From Aedes albopictus (Eukaryota; Arthropoda; Insecta; Diptera; Culicidae): a DNA stretch of 64,000 nucleotides. Position 1 is the stretch's first letter. The number at the start of each line of letters is the position of its first letter. The position numbers and the translations under genes are program-made. The stretch lies in NCBI RefSeq assembly GCF_035046485.1, contig NC_085138.1, forward strand, positions 447,431,204-447,495,203, given 5' to 3'. Below the pieces are notes generated by a model. It saw only the letters and a list, made by a program, of their open reading frames with translations, did not search any database and was not told the origin of the DNA. Below are positions 1-11,139 of this stretch, piece by piece.

Positions 1-779
1 AGGTCGTCTTCAGTCGAGTCAAGAACAAGCTCTGATAACGACCTTACAGTTGAGGTCGAAATACGTATCTGTCAAAGGATGCAAATTCTTAGTGGAATTC
101 AAAGGAACAGTACTTAACAAGATTTTCTTTTTATTTACAGATATTCCCTTAACAAGCCCAAATACATCATCATCATTCAACCCCACCAGTGCATTTCAAC
201 CCACGTTTCCCTACATTCGCGTTGCGTTGTGCAAATATATGGAAGTGCTCCGTCCGGGCCTGCTACGATTGCCTCCGACCGAGAGCGGCACCGGTCACTA
301 CGATCGCATCGGCAAAACTTATCAGCAAACAGCAAATTCTCTCCTTCTTCTCTCAGCTAGCTAGGTACACATCGAAAGATCGAATACGCTTCGTAAATTA
401 CGAATGGTATGGTAATAAAAAATATGGGCAACAGGACACTCTACCAATAAGCGGCGGAAAATCGCGCACTCCATCCAGAGCGAGCCTCTTGTTCAGTGGT
501 TTTCAAATAAGGAGCTGAATGAAATCCCAGGCCAAGATAATTCGGAAAGTTGAATGTTTGGTCGTCTGCGTTAAGTCAGTATGGAGTGTCTTAATTTGAA
601 GACAAACTACATCAACGTTTACAAGTTTATTAAGTATAAAAAAAATTTCTAAGAAATTGATTGTATTTGATTCACTCTGACTGAACAATTTCGGAAAAAA
701 TGCAACCAATTACGTAGAGTATTGGTTCCCTTATTAAACATGTGACTTCCATTTTCATCCTACGAAAAACGAAATGTTC
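1..779. other. Unassigned sequence, no gene recognised
   Basis: Short open frames exist on the plus strand (50-364 and 189-518) but neither shows a domain or family motif I recognise. A polypyrimidine stretch ending in ACAG near 139 could be mistaken for a splice acceptor. The relatively even base composition up to about 520 could mean transposon-derived sequence, but I cannot name it. Confidence 0.3.
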
Positions 780-801
780 TAGTCTAGTCTAGTCTAGTCT
801 A
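780..801. repeat. Short tandem repeat (AGTCT)n
   Basis: Four direct copies of the pentamer AGTCT are visible. No gene context. Confidence 0.85.
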
Positions 802-939
802 CACATACACAGCCATTCATTGAAAGAATCCTGGAAAATGATAGAATCGATTACTTCCATCATTTTTCTTGTCATTATTAATGATTGCAGTACATCGGAG
901 ATGCATTACAAGCATTAAAGCGGCCAGGCCTACTGTGCA

Positions 940-1037
940 GCGTTTTTAATTTAACAATGAAAACAATGAGTGGGGACATCTCATACCAACCGAAAGGTTA
1001 AAGGGGGTCGCCACCTTAAAAAGGTTGGAAACCCCTG
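940..1037 (-). mobile_element. Possible hAT-type terminus remnant
   Basis: Read on the minus strand from 1037 the sequence begins CAGGGGTTTCCAACC and continues into a purine/pyrimidine-biased tract, which resembles the terminal repeat of many hAT elements. The opposite end was not found, so this is a fragment at best. Confidence 0.35.
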
Positions 1038-1149
1038 GTCTATATGATAATACACCCCTCCTGGAACCAAACATGCTACCCAGTTAAGCGTAACACGACC
1101 AATTTAACAGTTTTATGAAAGTTTTCGGTGTCAAAGTTGTAGAAGAAAT

Positions 1150-1413
1150 CAGGCCAAACATGTCTAAAAAGGTCCTATCTGCAGAAGAGAGGCTCTATTT
1201 GGTTTCACTCTCTTTCGATAATATCTCAGATGTTTATTTGTATTATGATTGTCTCCTTGCATTGAACGATGGTCAAAAGAATCGTCTTTTGATTTGTACT
1301 GTAAAGTAGTTGAACAGTGTACCATTACATTGCAATAATTGAAAGAGAAAGTGAACAAAGAGAGCCTCTCAAATGCAGATAGGACCTATTGAAATGTTTG
1401 GCTTGAAATGTTA
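1150..1413. mobile_element. Foldback (inverted-repeat) element
   Basis: About 65 bases at 1151-1216 reappear inverted at 1348-1412; both arms share GGTCCTATCTGCA and GAGAGGCTCT in the right order. A spacer of about 130 bp holds a 64-residue open frame with no recognisable motif. This arrangement fits a non-autonomous MITE; target duplications are not clear. Confidence 0.65.
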
Positions 1414-2417
1414 TTTAGCTCCCTTTGCAATACAACCACTGCATCTTCTACTTATTCTTGACATTACATCCCTACTGGAACATACTCTTTAAACTTCAAA
1501 TGATATGACAGAAGAAAGCAGTGGAAGCGAATTCGATTTCATGTGATATTGTTAGCACACGCAAAATAATCCGTTCTTGAAATCGTCAACATTTAGTCAC
1601 GTTCTCTAGAACAGAGCAGAACTCAGTTTACGAAAATACACCATGAATAAAAATCACGGATTCGAGAACATAGTTCCGTAAACTAGAATGTAACGCTTGC
1701 GTAACGCACCGCTTGGAGCCAAGCAAAGCCAAAACAATCACGTAAAGCTTAGTTTCTTGTTGCCAAGTAGAGCGCTCAAGTGAAATTCCACCTTTTTCCG
1801 CAAGTAATTTTGACAACTGATCCAGTATGGGGAGAAACGTCACTTTTCCTTACGGAATAATAGCGCGGACTATTTTACCGCAAGGAAAAGTGACAGCTCC
1901 ATTAGATTCGCACGGAAGGCGTTACGAGTGTTACAGTTTTTTCCTTACTTGCCATCTGCGAACTGCACAAGTAATTTTGAAGCGGAATCATTACTTGACC
2001 ATTACTTGTCCTATCTTTTTGCACAGTACGTACGAAGTGGAAACTAGCCATAAACAAGAACTATGTTCTCGTTAATGAGATTCGTGTTCATGGTGATAAA
2101 AATTCAATTCACGAAAACTGGATAACTGGAACACGGTAATGGAAGGACAACAGGAGCTTTTTTGAAAGAAATCAAAGCTGAGTTTGCGACATTTTATAAA
2201 GCACCGCTAGTCTCTGCTTACACGATGAAATGACGGCCACGAGCAGTATTTCAGATATTTTGAACAATTTTGCACTTACCTTGTCAAAATTCTCGTCTCC
2301 TCACTTTACAGCAGCAATAAAAAAAAAGAAAACAACGGATACACTTTCCCACTGCGGCAAACTGGAAGCTGTGCGCGTATCACAATATTTTAAATATTTT
2401 TGCAAATAGCACTAGCT
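1414..2417. other. Unassigned sequence with a strong hairpin
   Basis: No gene recognised. The notable structure is an almost complete palindrome at 1839-1894, about 25 bp per arm with three mismatches and a 6-base centre, running from GTCACTTTTCC to GGAAAAGTGAC. Weaker inverted matches outside it (around 1690 and 1925) suggest it is the core of a decayed foldback element. Confidence 0.4.
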
Positions 2418-2606
2418 TACCAATATCAATGGATCATTGAAGCCGACTTTTCCGCTACTCACCACATCAAAACAAAAGCGCCACCGTATATGAACGGTAA
2501 CACAGTGACAGCAGTCGAGTTACGTCAAACACACAAGGCTACGGTGGCGCTATCTGTTCATTTCATAGCGGCCGTTTTAGTTATTTTAGTGATCCATTGG
2601 CGAATT
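2418..2606. mobile_element. Small foldback element (MITE)
   Basis: GCGCCACCGTA at about 2480 is matched inverted by TACGGTGGCGC at about 2540, and the outer parts CAATGGATCA (about 2427) and TGATCCATTG (about 2590) match in the same symmetry. The element would be about 190 bp with no coding capacity. Confidence 0.55.
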
Positions 2607-2689
2607 CCAAGTTAAAAGTTCCCTCCAGTAACCCAAAACTTCTTCTATATCTTAAGCACATCTCAATCTATTATGAATTTTGTCACTAG

Positions 2690-2840
2690 TCTTCAGTGCA
2701 CGTACTGGTGTTTTTGCTTTTTTTTTGCATTCCTCTAGAAGTTCCATAGTTTATCCAGAAATTTCTGTAGGGATTCCTTCAAGAGTTCTTCTGGGGATAT
2801 CTCAAGACGTTCCTCAAGGGATTTATCAGATAATTTTTGT
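2690..2840. repeat. Patch of degenerate 12-bp repeat
   Basis: Units such as AGGGATTCCTTCAAG and GGGATATCTCAAG recur about every 12 bases. This is the same repeat family that forms the long array at 11-17 kb. Confidence 0.6.
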
Positions 2841-3431
2841 GGTGATTTTTTTTTGCAGGTTTTCGTCTATGGTATCAGGTATCAGAAGGCCGGCTCCAGA
2901 GGCACGTTATCCTCCATTTGGGACATTTGTGCCATCGCCATACATATAAGCCTATTTCATCATTTACCTGAGGGAATGGGACAAGGGATGGAATGGGATT
3001 AGGAAAGGGAAAGGTGACGAGATAGGAAGGGGTGCCCTAGAAAAGGGAATGAACGCATAAGCGCAATGAAAGCTTATAGCCCATACCACAACGGGTTTAA
3101 TCAGTGCCCTGAAAAGAACATTGTAAAACGCATATGCGTAAAGAGAGCCTATAGCTCATTGGAGGTAGCTTGTGACGTCATGCCACTTTCAATATGACAT
3201 TGAAAGCCACGTCATCGAAAACATCCTCAATATTCAAGAAATCACCCAAGCAAAAATTACGTTTGAGCGAGTGTTTCTTGAAAACGTATACAACTTTGTG
3301 TAAAAGAGTCATTGTGGACATCCCAAATTGGGAAGCATGTGAGTTCACATGAATAGGCATGTCAGCCAGACGAACATCACAGATGTGATTATCGACAATG
3401 CGTTTCAAGCATTTCAGAAAGAACGAGGTAA
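2841..3431. other. Unassigned, probably repetitive
   Basis: Includes a purine-rich stretch of GGGAATGGG-like words at 2970-3060. No gene recognised. Confidence 0.3.
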
Positions 3432-3597
3432 GGGGCTGTCCATTAATTACGTAAGGGAATTTTTACGATTTTTCGACACCCCCTCCCCCCCTTGTAAGAT
3501 GTTTTGTATGACAACCCATTTTTTTTTTGTATGGCGCGTAAGATTTCTCAAACCCCCCCTCCCCCCATAAACCCTTACGTAATTAATGGACAGCCCC
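3432..3597. mobile_element. PIF/Harbinger-type MITE with TAA target duplication
   Basis: The terminal inverted repeats begin GGGGCTGTCCATTAATTACG and are near perfect for about 27 bp. TAA flanks both ends (3429-3431 and 3598-3600). A 3-bp TWA duplication with G-rich termini is the known pattern of PIF/Harbinger elements. The 166-bp element has no coding capacity, so it would be mobilised in trans. Confidence 0.8.
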
Positions 3598-3600
3598 TAA

Positions 3601-5019
3601 CCAGGAACTCATTCCTTCTTTATATAACGCACGCACCCTTTCGGGATAAAACTATGGAGTAATTTCACGCCATGAAAATACCCAATAGCAAACTACAAGA
3701 GTTCAAAACATGTTTGAAATACTCAAATGTCTTTGGAGAAAAATAGGATAAACCCCCATTTGCACCTGGAGATTTGAAGTAAGCAGAGCTTTTTAGGGCC
3801 CACTAAGTCGATTATATAGCTATAATTCTCAAGTGGAAGCTAGAGATTCGTAACTATACAAAAGAATGGTGAATCCGAAGATATTTTGAACTTGAACAGA
3901 TCAGAGTTCCATTCAGGAATACCTCTTGCGGTCCGCACAGGCCGCAGAGGACAAGCTTCTTTCAAAGCAATAGTTATGGTATACCACAATGGAGGGGGGT
4001 TGTAGGTACAAAACCACATTGGAACTCTCTTGGAGTAGCAATAAAAGCGAGTTATCCATAAAATGTGGTCGCAACCAATTAGTATAGGGCACCTAGTTTG
4101 TTGAGCAGGGACGCCTGAATGCGCAAATTTTGCGAAGGAACACTCAAAAGTGCAAAGAAGGTCAAATAGAGACTCCTCATCTGACACATTCCTATCAGCC
4201 AACTCATGACAAATTCTGCTAAAATGCAGAGTTTGGTTAGGTGCAATTCTATATTAAGTTATCCATGAACTGTACTACCTAATTAATCCATCAAACTGAG
4301 GCACCTCAAATTAATATTTGAGCTACTTCAGATGGTGTAATTATCGTAGCAATACTGCCAAATATCAGCGAAAAGATGCTGAATACAAGAGCTTGCTTGA
4401 AGGCATCCATAAGGAAATGTTGAAACATACTTTTAACGTTATTCTAAGATATAGCATGCTCGAGGCACGACACTTCATTTATAATGAAAGAACTAAACTG
4501 GGTTCACAAGGTAACCTATACAGAAGTTACCCTAGGAAAATGAACTTTTTGAAGTAGAGCCACTTGGGCTACGCACGCTTTTTACGCTGAAAATTGATCA
4601 GAGGTTTCCTAGCCGTAGCCACTATCCAAACTAGACAGGATTACACTCTTCACAATCACAGCACAAAAAGGAAACTCAAACGATAAACCAAATCGGTGTC
4701 AATTGAAAAACGCCAATGGCGAAAACGCATTAAGCGAAACCATATAGGTAGTAATGTAACATTTGAAAAATCCCGCCCTTATTTAGCCTCAAATTTGAGA
4801 CTTAAGAAGGGCAACTGATTATCTCGGAGAAACGCAAGGTCCACTGCACCATTGCTCCGGTTAGCGCAGTAGGGGCGTAATACTGTGGAGGGGACGCCCT
4901 AATTCTCCACAGGCTCCGTTTGTGGTTAGATTTTTCTTAGACCCCCCCCCCTAACCATTCATTCCTTGCCACGGTAAGCATAAAGCCGCATAACACCATG
5001 AATTAGAGGTCACCTGTTT
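3601..5019. other. No gene recognised
   Basis: Open frames here are short and unfamiliar (for example 3840-4202 on the minus strand). Sequence from about 4850 may already belong to the 5' part of the LINE remnant that follows. Confidence 0.3.
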
Positions 5020-7100
5020 AGTGGACTCTTACCACTGGATCAGGCGGTCCTTAGTGTTATTCTACAACGGGAAAAAAGGGAGTCCTGTCAACGGGGGCAA
5101 CCCATACCACGAACGCAGAGATGTTGCTGTGGCTGAGTACTTGGAGGCCGTACAGAACCTACACTTTACAGTCTATTCAGCTGCGGTGGCTGTTGTAAAG
5201 ACGCTGGGATTGCGAACACACCCACATGAAGACGATGAAGATCGCACACGCTTCAGCACACCAGTTCATTACCGGGGATATCACTTATCCGCTGCCGAAG
5301 GACCAAAACACAGCTGATCCACAAAAGTGCGGACAAATAACGTGCCTCTCGAGGAGTCCGCACAAGGTGTACGGCAATAGCGAGGGTGATACAAGACCAC
5401 TGCGATGTCAACAACGTGATGACTGAAGAACGAAAAGGGTATTGAAAAAACACGCAAGGCTGCAAAGATCAGGTCATCATAGATGCAGTTATTGTGGGTC
5501 AAGCCGCCGAAAAGTAGAGGAACGTGAGCATGGCGTACATCGACTACAAAAAGGCGTAGGACTCAGTGCCTTCTCAAGGTACCGTAAACCGGGGTCAAAT
5601 TGATCTCCGGGTCGAAATTGATCAGACGTTTTTCGGTTAGATAAAGCATACTTTAAATAATTTCCCTTCAAATATCGTTTAGTACTCGATTCCTACAGAA
5701 CGATACATGTGAAGAAACTATTAAAAGTATGCTCAATCTTACTGAAAATCGTCTGATCAATTTCGACCCGGAGATCAATTTGACCCCGGTTTACGGTACT
5801 GCAGTTGTACATGGTAGACGTGAACGTTTTCAGGCTAATACAGCCTACAATGGGGATGCGGAGCACGTCCCTACAAACTACCGACGGAACAGCTGTGTTG
5901 CGTTCCAGAACTCTCAGCATCAGGAGGGGGATATTCCAAGGTGAGACCTTTAGTTCGCTATGGTTTTGTCTTGCAATACAGAGCACCCAACCAATGCAAC
6001 TATAGCTATCAACCGAAAAGTGGGAGAAGGAGCACAAGAATCACTCATACCATGTACGACCTATATTTATGTACGACCTGAAACTATTTGCGGAATCACT
6101 ACAGAGGCTGCATCAACTGTTGCCGATTGTGACGGTGTTCAGCAATGGCATCCGGATGGAGTTCGGAATTGACAAATGTCGATCAGTCCATTTTGGTCGA
6201 GGTTAAATAATAGATGCTTCCTGCAACTTAGAGGCATTCGTCACACAGCAATCAAAAAGGAGGACAAGTTCTTGCATCGTGTCATCTGTGTTACGACGAA
6301 CTTTCTGTGAATCGGCAACCAGGTGAAGGCGATCAGCACGTTTGATGTGCCTTTGTTCATCTACTCTACAGCTTTGAAGTGGTAAGCTGCTCCCATTCGC
6401 ACTCCCATGTGAATAGGAAACCCAGCAAACATGGAACTGTTATGTGAACAGGGGCGGTAAAGTAGGCCAAGACTGACCTCGAGGCGCTAGAACGAGCAGT
6501 ACGAGTGGCGTTCATCAAACGCGCCACTCAAAGTCGTTCATCGGGAGAGTTACCCTGCAGTAGGAAGAAGAGGCATCATCGATATCCAGGCACTATATGT
6601 CTCCCAGATCCAGCAGCTGCGGACATATTTCGTAGAAATCAAGAACCTTCACGAAAAGTACCGCACTGTATGCGAAGTTAAACACGGTTAAAGCACCCTA
6701 CATCGTGCCTAGAAAAATTATCAACTGAACTACGACATCAAGGCAGTAGACGAGATAATCGTAACGTGGAAGCATCAGAAGAAGTTGCATGGGACGCATC
6801 CCATCAACTGGAGCTCGGGCACATCGATAAGGCGCGCCGAACACGTGGCTGCTGCGGAATGACCTCTTCTCGGAAACAGAAGGTTTCATGACAGCCATCT
6901 AGGACCGGGTAATTGCGACGCAGAATTCGGCGGTACATATTACACGAAGACTTGGAGGTTCGCCGCAGGAAGTGCAACTCAGTAGGAGAGACGATCGAGC
7001 ATACCGTTGCAGGCTGCTCAGTGTTAGCCAGGATCAGCCTACCTTGATCGTCACAACGAAGTTGTCAGTGGAGATGCAGCGATTCTCGGTCTCTATGACA
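5020..7100 (+). pseudogene. Decayed R4-like LINE (restriction-like-endonuclease group)
   Basis: Fragments of one reverse transcriptase polyprotein can be followed in changing frames. In order they are TYPLPKDQNTADP (about 5290), MAYIDYKKA then DSVP (about 5530), TLSIRRGIFQG (about 5910), DLKLFAESLQRLHQLLP (about 6080) with MEFGIDKCRS (about 6160), LEALERAVRVAFIK (about 6480), and a late cysteine/histidine region with ETIEHTVAGC (about 6990). This order matches R4/Dong-like LINEs, whose C-terminus carries a CCHC knuckle and a restriction-like endonuclease. Stops and frameshifts are frequent and a foldback MITE interrupts it, so it is an old dead copy. The clade is inferred from remembered motif style, not from alignment. 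Confidence 0.7.
5583..5795. mobile_element. 213-bp foldback MITE inside the LINE remnant
   Basis: The termini CGTAAACCGGGGTCAAATTG form a 46-bp perfect inverted repeat, and the match continues imperfectly toward the centre, so nearly the whole element is palindromic. GTAC flanks both sides (5579-5582 and 5796-5799) and is the likely target duplication. LINE sequence resumes right after it, so it inserted into the LINE. Confidence 0.85.
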
Positions 7101-8115
7101 ACGTTTTTTCTTATTAACATTCCCTTCTCTCCTCGATGACTGTAAAGACGTGGTCGGCACTATTATTGACCTTACTAAAATAGAGAGCTGTGTTCATTGA
7201 GAATGTTAAGCAATCTTAAGATAAGATTGAATACCTCGAGAATACCTTGAGAAATCCCTGGACGAATCGACAGAGGTATTCGTAGAGGAATTCGTAGAGG
7301 AAGTTCCTGAATGAATCGCAGGAGAAAATATTTCGGATAACGCAAAAACAGCTCAGAATGATGTATCTTGAAAAATCACGAAATTTGAGGTGTCGCTTGG
7401 CGGTATTTGTTTACTCTCGAAAGATGGATCCCGAAATCACCGGAACCGGTTTCCCGGAAAATCCGTATATCGGATCCAAAATGGCCAGTAGCATTCCAGA
7501 CAACGTTTGAAATTCCGCATGACAGTATTGTACTATTTCCAGAACTTGGCTTCGGCACTGGATTTCGGAAAATCGGTAAAGTGATTCCAAAATGTCCAAA
7601 TGTTTCTAAGCGACATATTATTCTATCATTCCAGTTCACTTAGGTTTGAAAACTGAACTGTTCTCATATCTAAAATTCACCTTTTCCAATATGGCCAATT
7701 CCAACGAAAAGGTTAAAGCGACATATCGAACACAAGTTTGAGAACCACTGCGAATATCGACGGGGTCATCACTACAGTAGCAGAGGTGACAGAAGACTTA
7801 GTAGAAAAAAAAAAAAATAGAAACGATATTACCCTTCGTGGCGATAAGGACCCTCTTCGGTTGTAAAATAAACACGAGAGAATAAACCAACTCATTGTGA
7901 ATCTCAATTCTCAATGAAGTTACATTGAAAGCGGTTTAATTTTTGCGATGCGCTCACGTTCCTTCTTCTTCTCTCACGGCGATTTGCAGCTCAAAAGGAT
8001 TTCCCCAGTCTAGTGTCTTGATTATAGACACTATAAATAGACTAGCGCAGACAAATGATGAGTGATGTGAAATCCTCTGCAATCTGAGGTATCTATAGAG
8101 TCTATAATCTCAATA
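7101..8115. other. Unassigned repeats
   Basis: At 7240-7330 there are 12-bp-repeat words such as GAGGAATTCGTA. At 7430-7600 a stretch rich in CCGGAACCGGTTTCCGG-like words keeps both strands open by composition. No gene recognised. Confidence 0.35.
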
Positions 8116-8224
8116 GGGCACTGCATGAAATTCTCTCCTTCTCTTTCACTCTTACAGAAATTTTGTAAACAACAAGGCCACGAAACTTCAAAATCCCATA
8201 CAAAATCAAAACAGTGCAGTGCCC
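8116..8224. mobile_element. 109-bp MITE with TA target duplication
   Basis: The ends GGGCACTGCA and TGCAGTGCCC are inverted repeats, flanked by TA on both sides. The internal part is AT-rich and non-coding. Confidence 0.7.
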
Positions 8225-10624
8225 TATAAATGGGAAATTTCTTGCCCTTTGATCGCAGTAGGTACGCAGTTGAAAAGTAGGTTATGTCATTTCAAATGGC
8301 TCTCACTGTAGAAAGTTTCTGTAAGGAATCGGTCAAGAAATTCCCTGAGTCATTTCTACTGAACACGAAGTTGAACTTCCGAATGAAACAATCGTAGTTT
8401 GACCATAGGTGGCAGTTGTTTGTCCGGCACGATTCTAGTCTGCTTGCATATACACACAACCGTTTCAAAATCCCCACTCTAATCAATCACTCGCTCGCGA
8501 ACATCGGTACATTGACTTGATTTGTCAGTAATATATCACATCGCATTATCAGGAACAACGATTGATGTCAATTCGACAGCACATAATCTATTTGGTATCG
8601 GCGCTATTCCGTAGCACGTTTGTAGGAGAAAATGTTGAAAACTTGATTAACAATTAGTAAATGCGCTGTTTTCAACATCATCTTCATTTTTCATCAAGGC
8701 GTTTTCATCGATCTAAGACCAATAAAACCTAAAAATATAGAAATACTGTAGGGCGTCTTATCGGCCGAAAATTTTCCAATGTGACGAAAAGTGTAATCAC
8801 ACATCGATAAAGAAGCTTTATTGCTGTCAACGAATTGATCAAGGGTGGCCATGAGAAAGCTCCAAGCCAAGGTGGTCTAATCCTAATCTTGTTTCAGTAG
8901 GTACGACATAAAAACAGCTGCATTCTTTATGAAAAGTGATGCTCGTTTGATTCATGAACACTAGCGAACCTCTGGTGGTGAAAAGCAAGTTTTTTTTTGT
9001 GTACAGCGAGTATAGGGCAGAAGCGTGACATGCTTTGATGATTTTTTTTCATGAAAATTCAATCCAGGGAACCTTTTTTTTGGTATGAAATTACATTAGG
9101 GGCTGTCCATAACCGTAATTCACGCATTTTTGATCATCTTAGACCCTCCCCACCACTCTCTTCGTAGATTTCAGTCAATATTAATTTTCCTAAAATTCTA
9201 CGTAGTTTATAGACGTGTTTTTTACGAAACGACTAATACATGAATCAAACATTCTTATGTGAAACGTCTTTATGTGAAGTGGCCCAACCCCTAAACGTAA
9301 TAGTCAATAGGATGTTTGCAAGGGACGACTAGATTCATGTAGAACTCAATTCATGACAAGAAAACATCATCCAAAGTTCCAGAAATCGTAAATCACCTCC
9401 TGCTGGTCTCGTGTGTACAGTACCGTGTTCATGAACCGGTCAGGCGATTATTCGTGGTTTATTGGACCGATCCATAAAACACTTGTCAGAGCGAATTCAA
9501 CGATTGCTTGCAAAGTTTAATCTAAAAGCGGACCCTCAAATTTGGAACCGAAACGAGATGCACAATTGGCTTATGGCAGTGTTCAGTTTTGCGATAAGGC
9601 CCGTCGCGCAAGTCATTACAAGCCGTTCAAACGAAGACAATGTAGTGCTACAGACAAACAGACACAACACTTGAATTGCTTTTCTCGCACAGCTCTGGGC
9701 TCTTCGTACATAAATGTCAATTGTTGCCGATGGCGGCGATGGTGGTGCCTTCTGTTGAGCGAGGGTGGTTCCTCAGTAGGAGAATGTTGGAATGTGTTGG
9801 AGCGAGTATGAGGCTTCACTCATATTGAATGATTCCATCTTTATCCATGGTTAGCGCTGCTATAAATAGATTTTTTCTTTTGAATTGGCTTCTTTAGGGG
9901 TGTTGAGATAACCCCAAATTCTGAATCTGCACGCCAAACTTAGCCGAAATCCAAATTTTCATGAATTTTGGTGCACGGGAACCTTTTTAAAAATCAATTT
10001 GAAGTTTGTATGGGAGCGATTTGATGAATCACCCCTCGTTGCATTTTGTACTGGGCGGAGCTGTCAAGCAGTTGCCCAGCTGTCAAAAGGTGATTTCAAA
10101 ATACCTCTTTGAAATTGATTTTAGGTATCAATATAAAGTTCTAAAAATCTGAAAAAAATCATACTGGCTCAGAAAAAGGTGCTCTTTCGCATGAAATTGA
10201 AAAATAAATATTTTTTTCCTAATTAAAAAACCCAATTGGAATCAGGGGCTCGTTTCGCTTTTGCTCTAGTTTATGATTGGCTAAATACGGTATTTTTAGA
10301 GACGACTGACAACGATTCTTCAATTACGTTACAAATTAAGAGTAAGTTCATATATTTTGTCTTTTTGTCTGTGGCAACGTGATAACTAATAGAACAAACA
10401 TTACGGTTTATAAAGAGAAGCACAGCCTCGACAGATAGCGGTTTAAACTGCATTGGTCTGAATGGTTTAGTTTATTAGCAATAAGAAAGCTAGATGTTTT
10501 TTCAAGTGTTGAATTTCACCATAAATCAATCCTAAAATTAGTTTTCATTATATTGACAATGAATCGCAATTAGATAGTTTAAGCCACATAAAAAAGGATG
10601 AAAGTTGTTTACTAATAAATATTT
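8225..10624. other. No gene recognised; fragmentary repeats
   Basis: A lone GGGGCTGTCCATAA end at about 9099 resembles the Harbinger-type MITE at 3432, and a possible decayed partner end lies near 9294. The stretch 9885-10250 has MITE-like terminal words. Open frames at 9462-9811 on both strands overlap each other and carry no recognised motif. Confidence 0.35.
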
Positions 10625-10636
10625 CACATTAAACAT

Positions 10637-10889
10637 CTTCTTCTTTGTGGCTCGACGTCCCCACTGGGACTTGGCCTGCCTCGCTTCAACTTAGTGTTCT
10701 TTGAACACTTCCACAGTTATTAATTAAAGGGCTTTCTTTGCCTGCCATTGCATGAGTTTGTATATTGTGAGGCAAGCACAATGATACACTATGCCCCGGG
10801 AGTCGAGAAAATTTTCCCGACCCGAACGGGAGAATCCGCCGTCTCCGGGTAGGCGTTCCATAGCCTTAACCACTAAGCTAACTGGAGAC
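10637..10889 (-). mobile_element. Feilai-type tRNA-derived SINE, complete
   Basis: The sequence matches the style of the abundant Aedes SINE Feilai (words CGTCCCCACTGGGAC, CTTCCACAGTTATTAA, ATACACTATGCCC). Read on the minus strand it starts with a tRNA-like head near 10889 carrying an A-box-like TTAGCTTAGTGGTTAAGG. A perfect 12-bp duplication, CACATTAAACAT, flanks it at 10625-10636 and 10890-10901. The family name is from memory. Confidence 0.85.
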
Positions 10890-11139
10890 CACATTAAACA
10901 TATTGGAATTATATAACCTAAAAATATGTTGAACCGAAATCTCCGTCGAAAGCTGCATGACTCATTTCATCGCTTCGAATGTTAAAATTTGTTATCTTGA
11001 GTCATCTTTTCTTTGACAACGCAAACCATTCTGTTTGAAACTTTATCAGGCCTGTCAGGTCATTGTTGACGAAAATGGGAATATTAGTGGTCGCCTTAAT
11101 GGAAATTACAACAAAAATCACTATACAAAATGTGTGATT

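Noticed and set aside
50..364. Frame at the left edge as a partial gene with a splice acceptor near 139
   Set aside because: No motif and no supporting second exon; the acceptor-like tract is the sort found by chance in AT-rich DNA.
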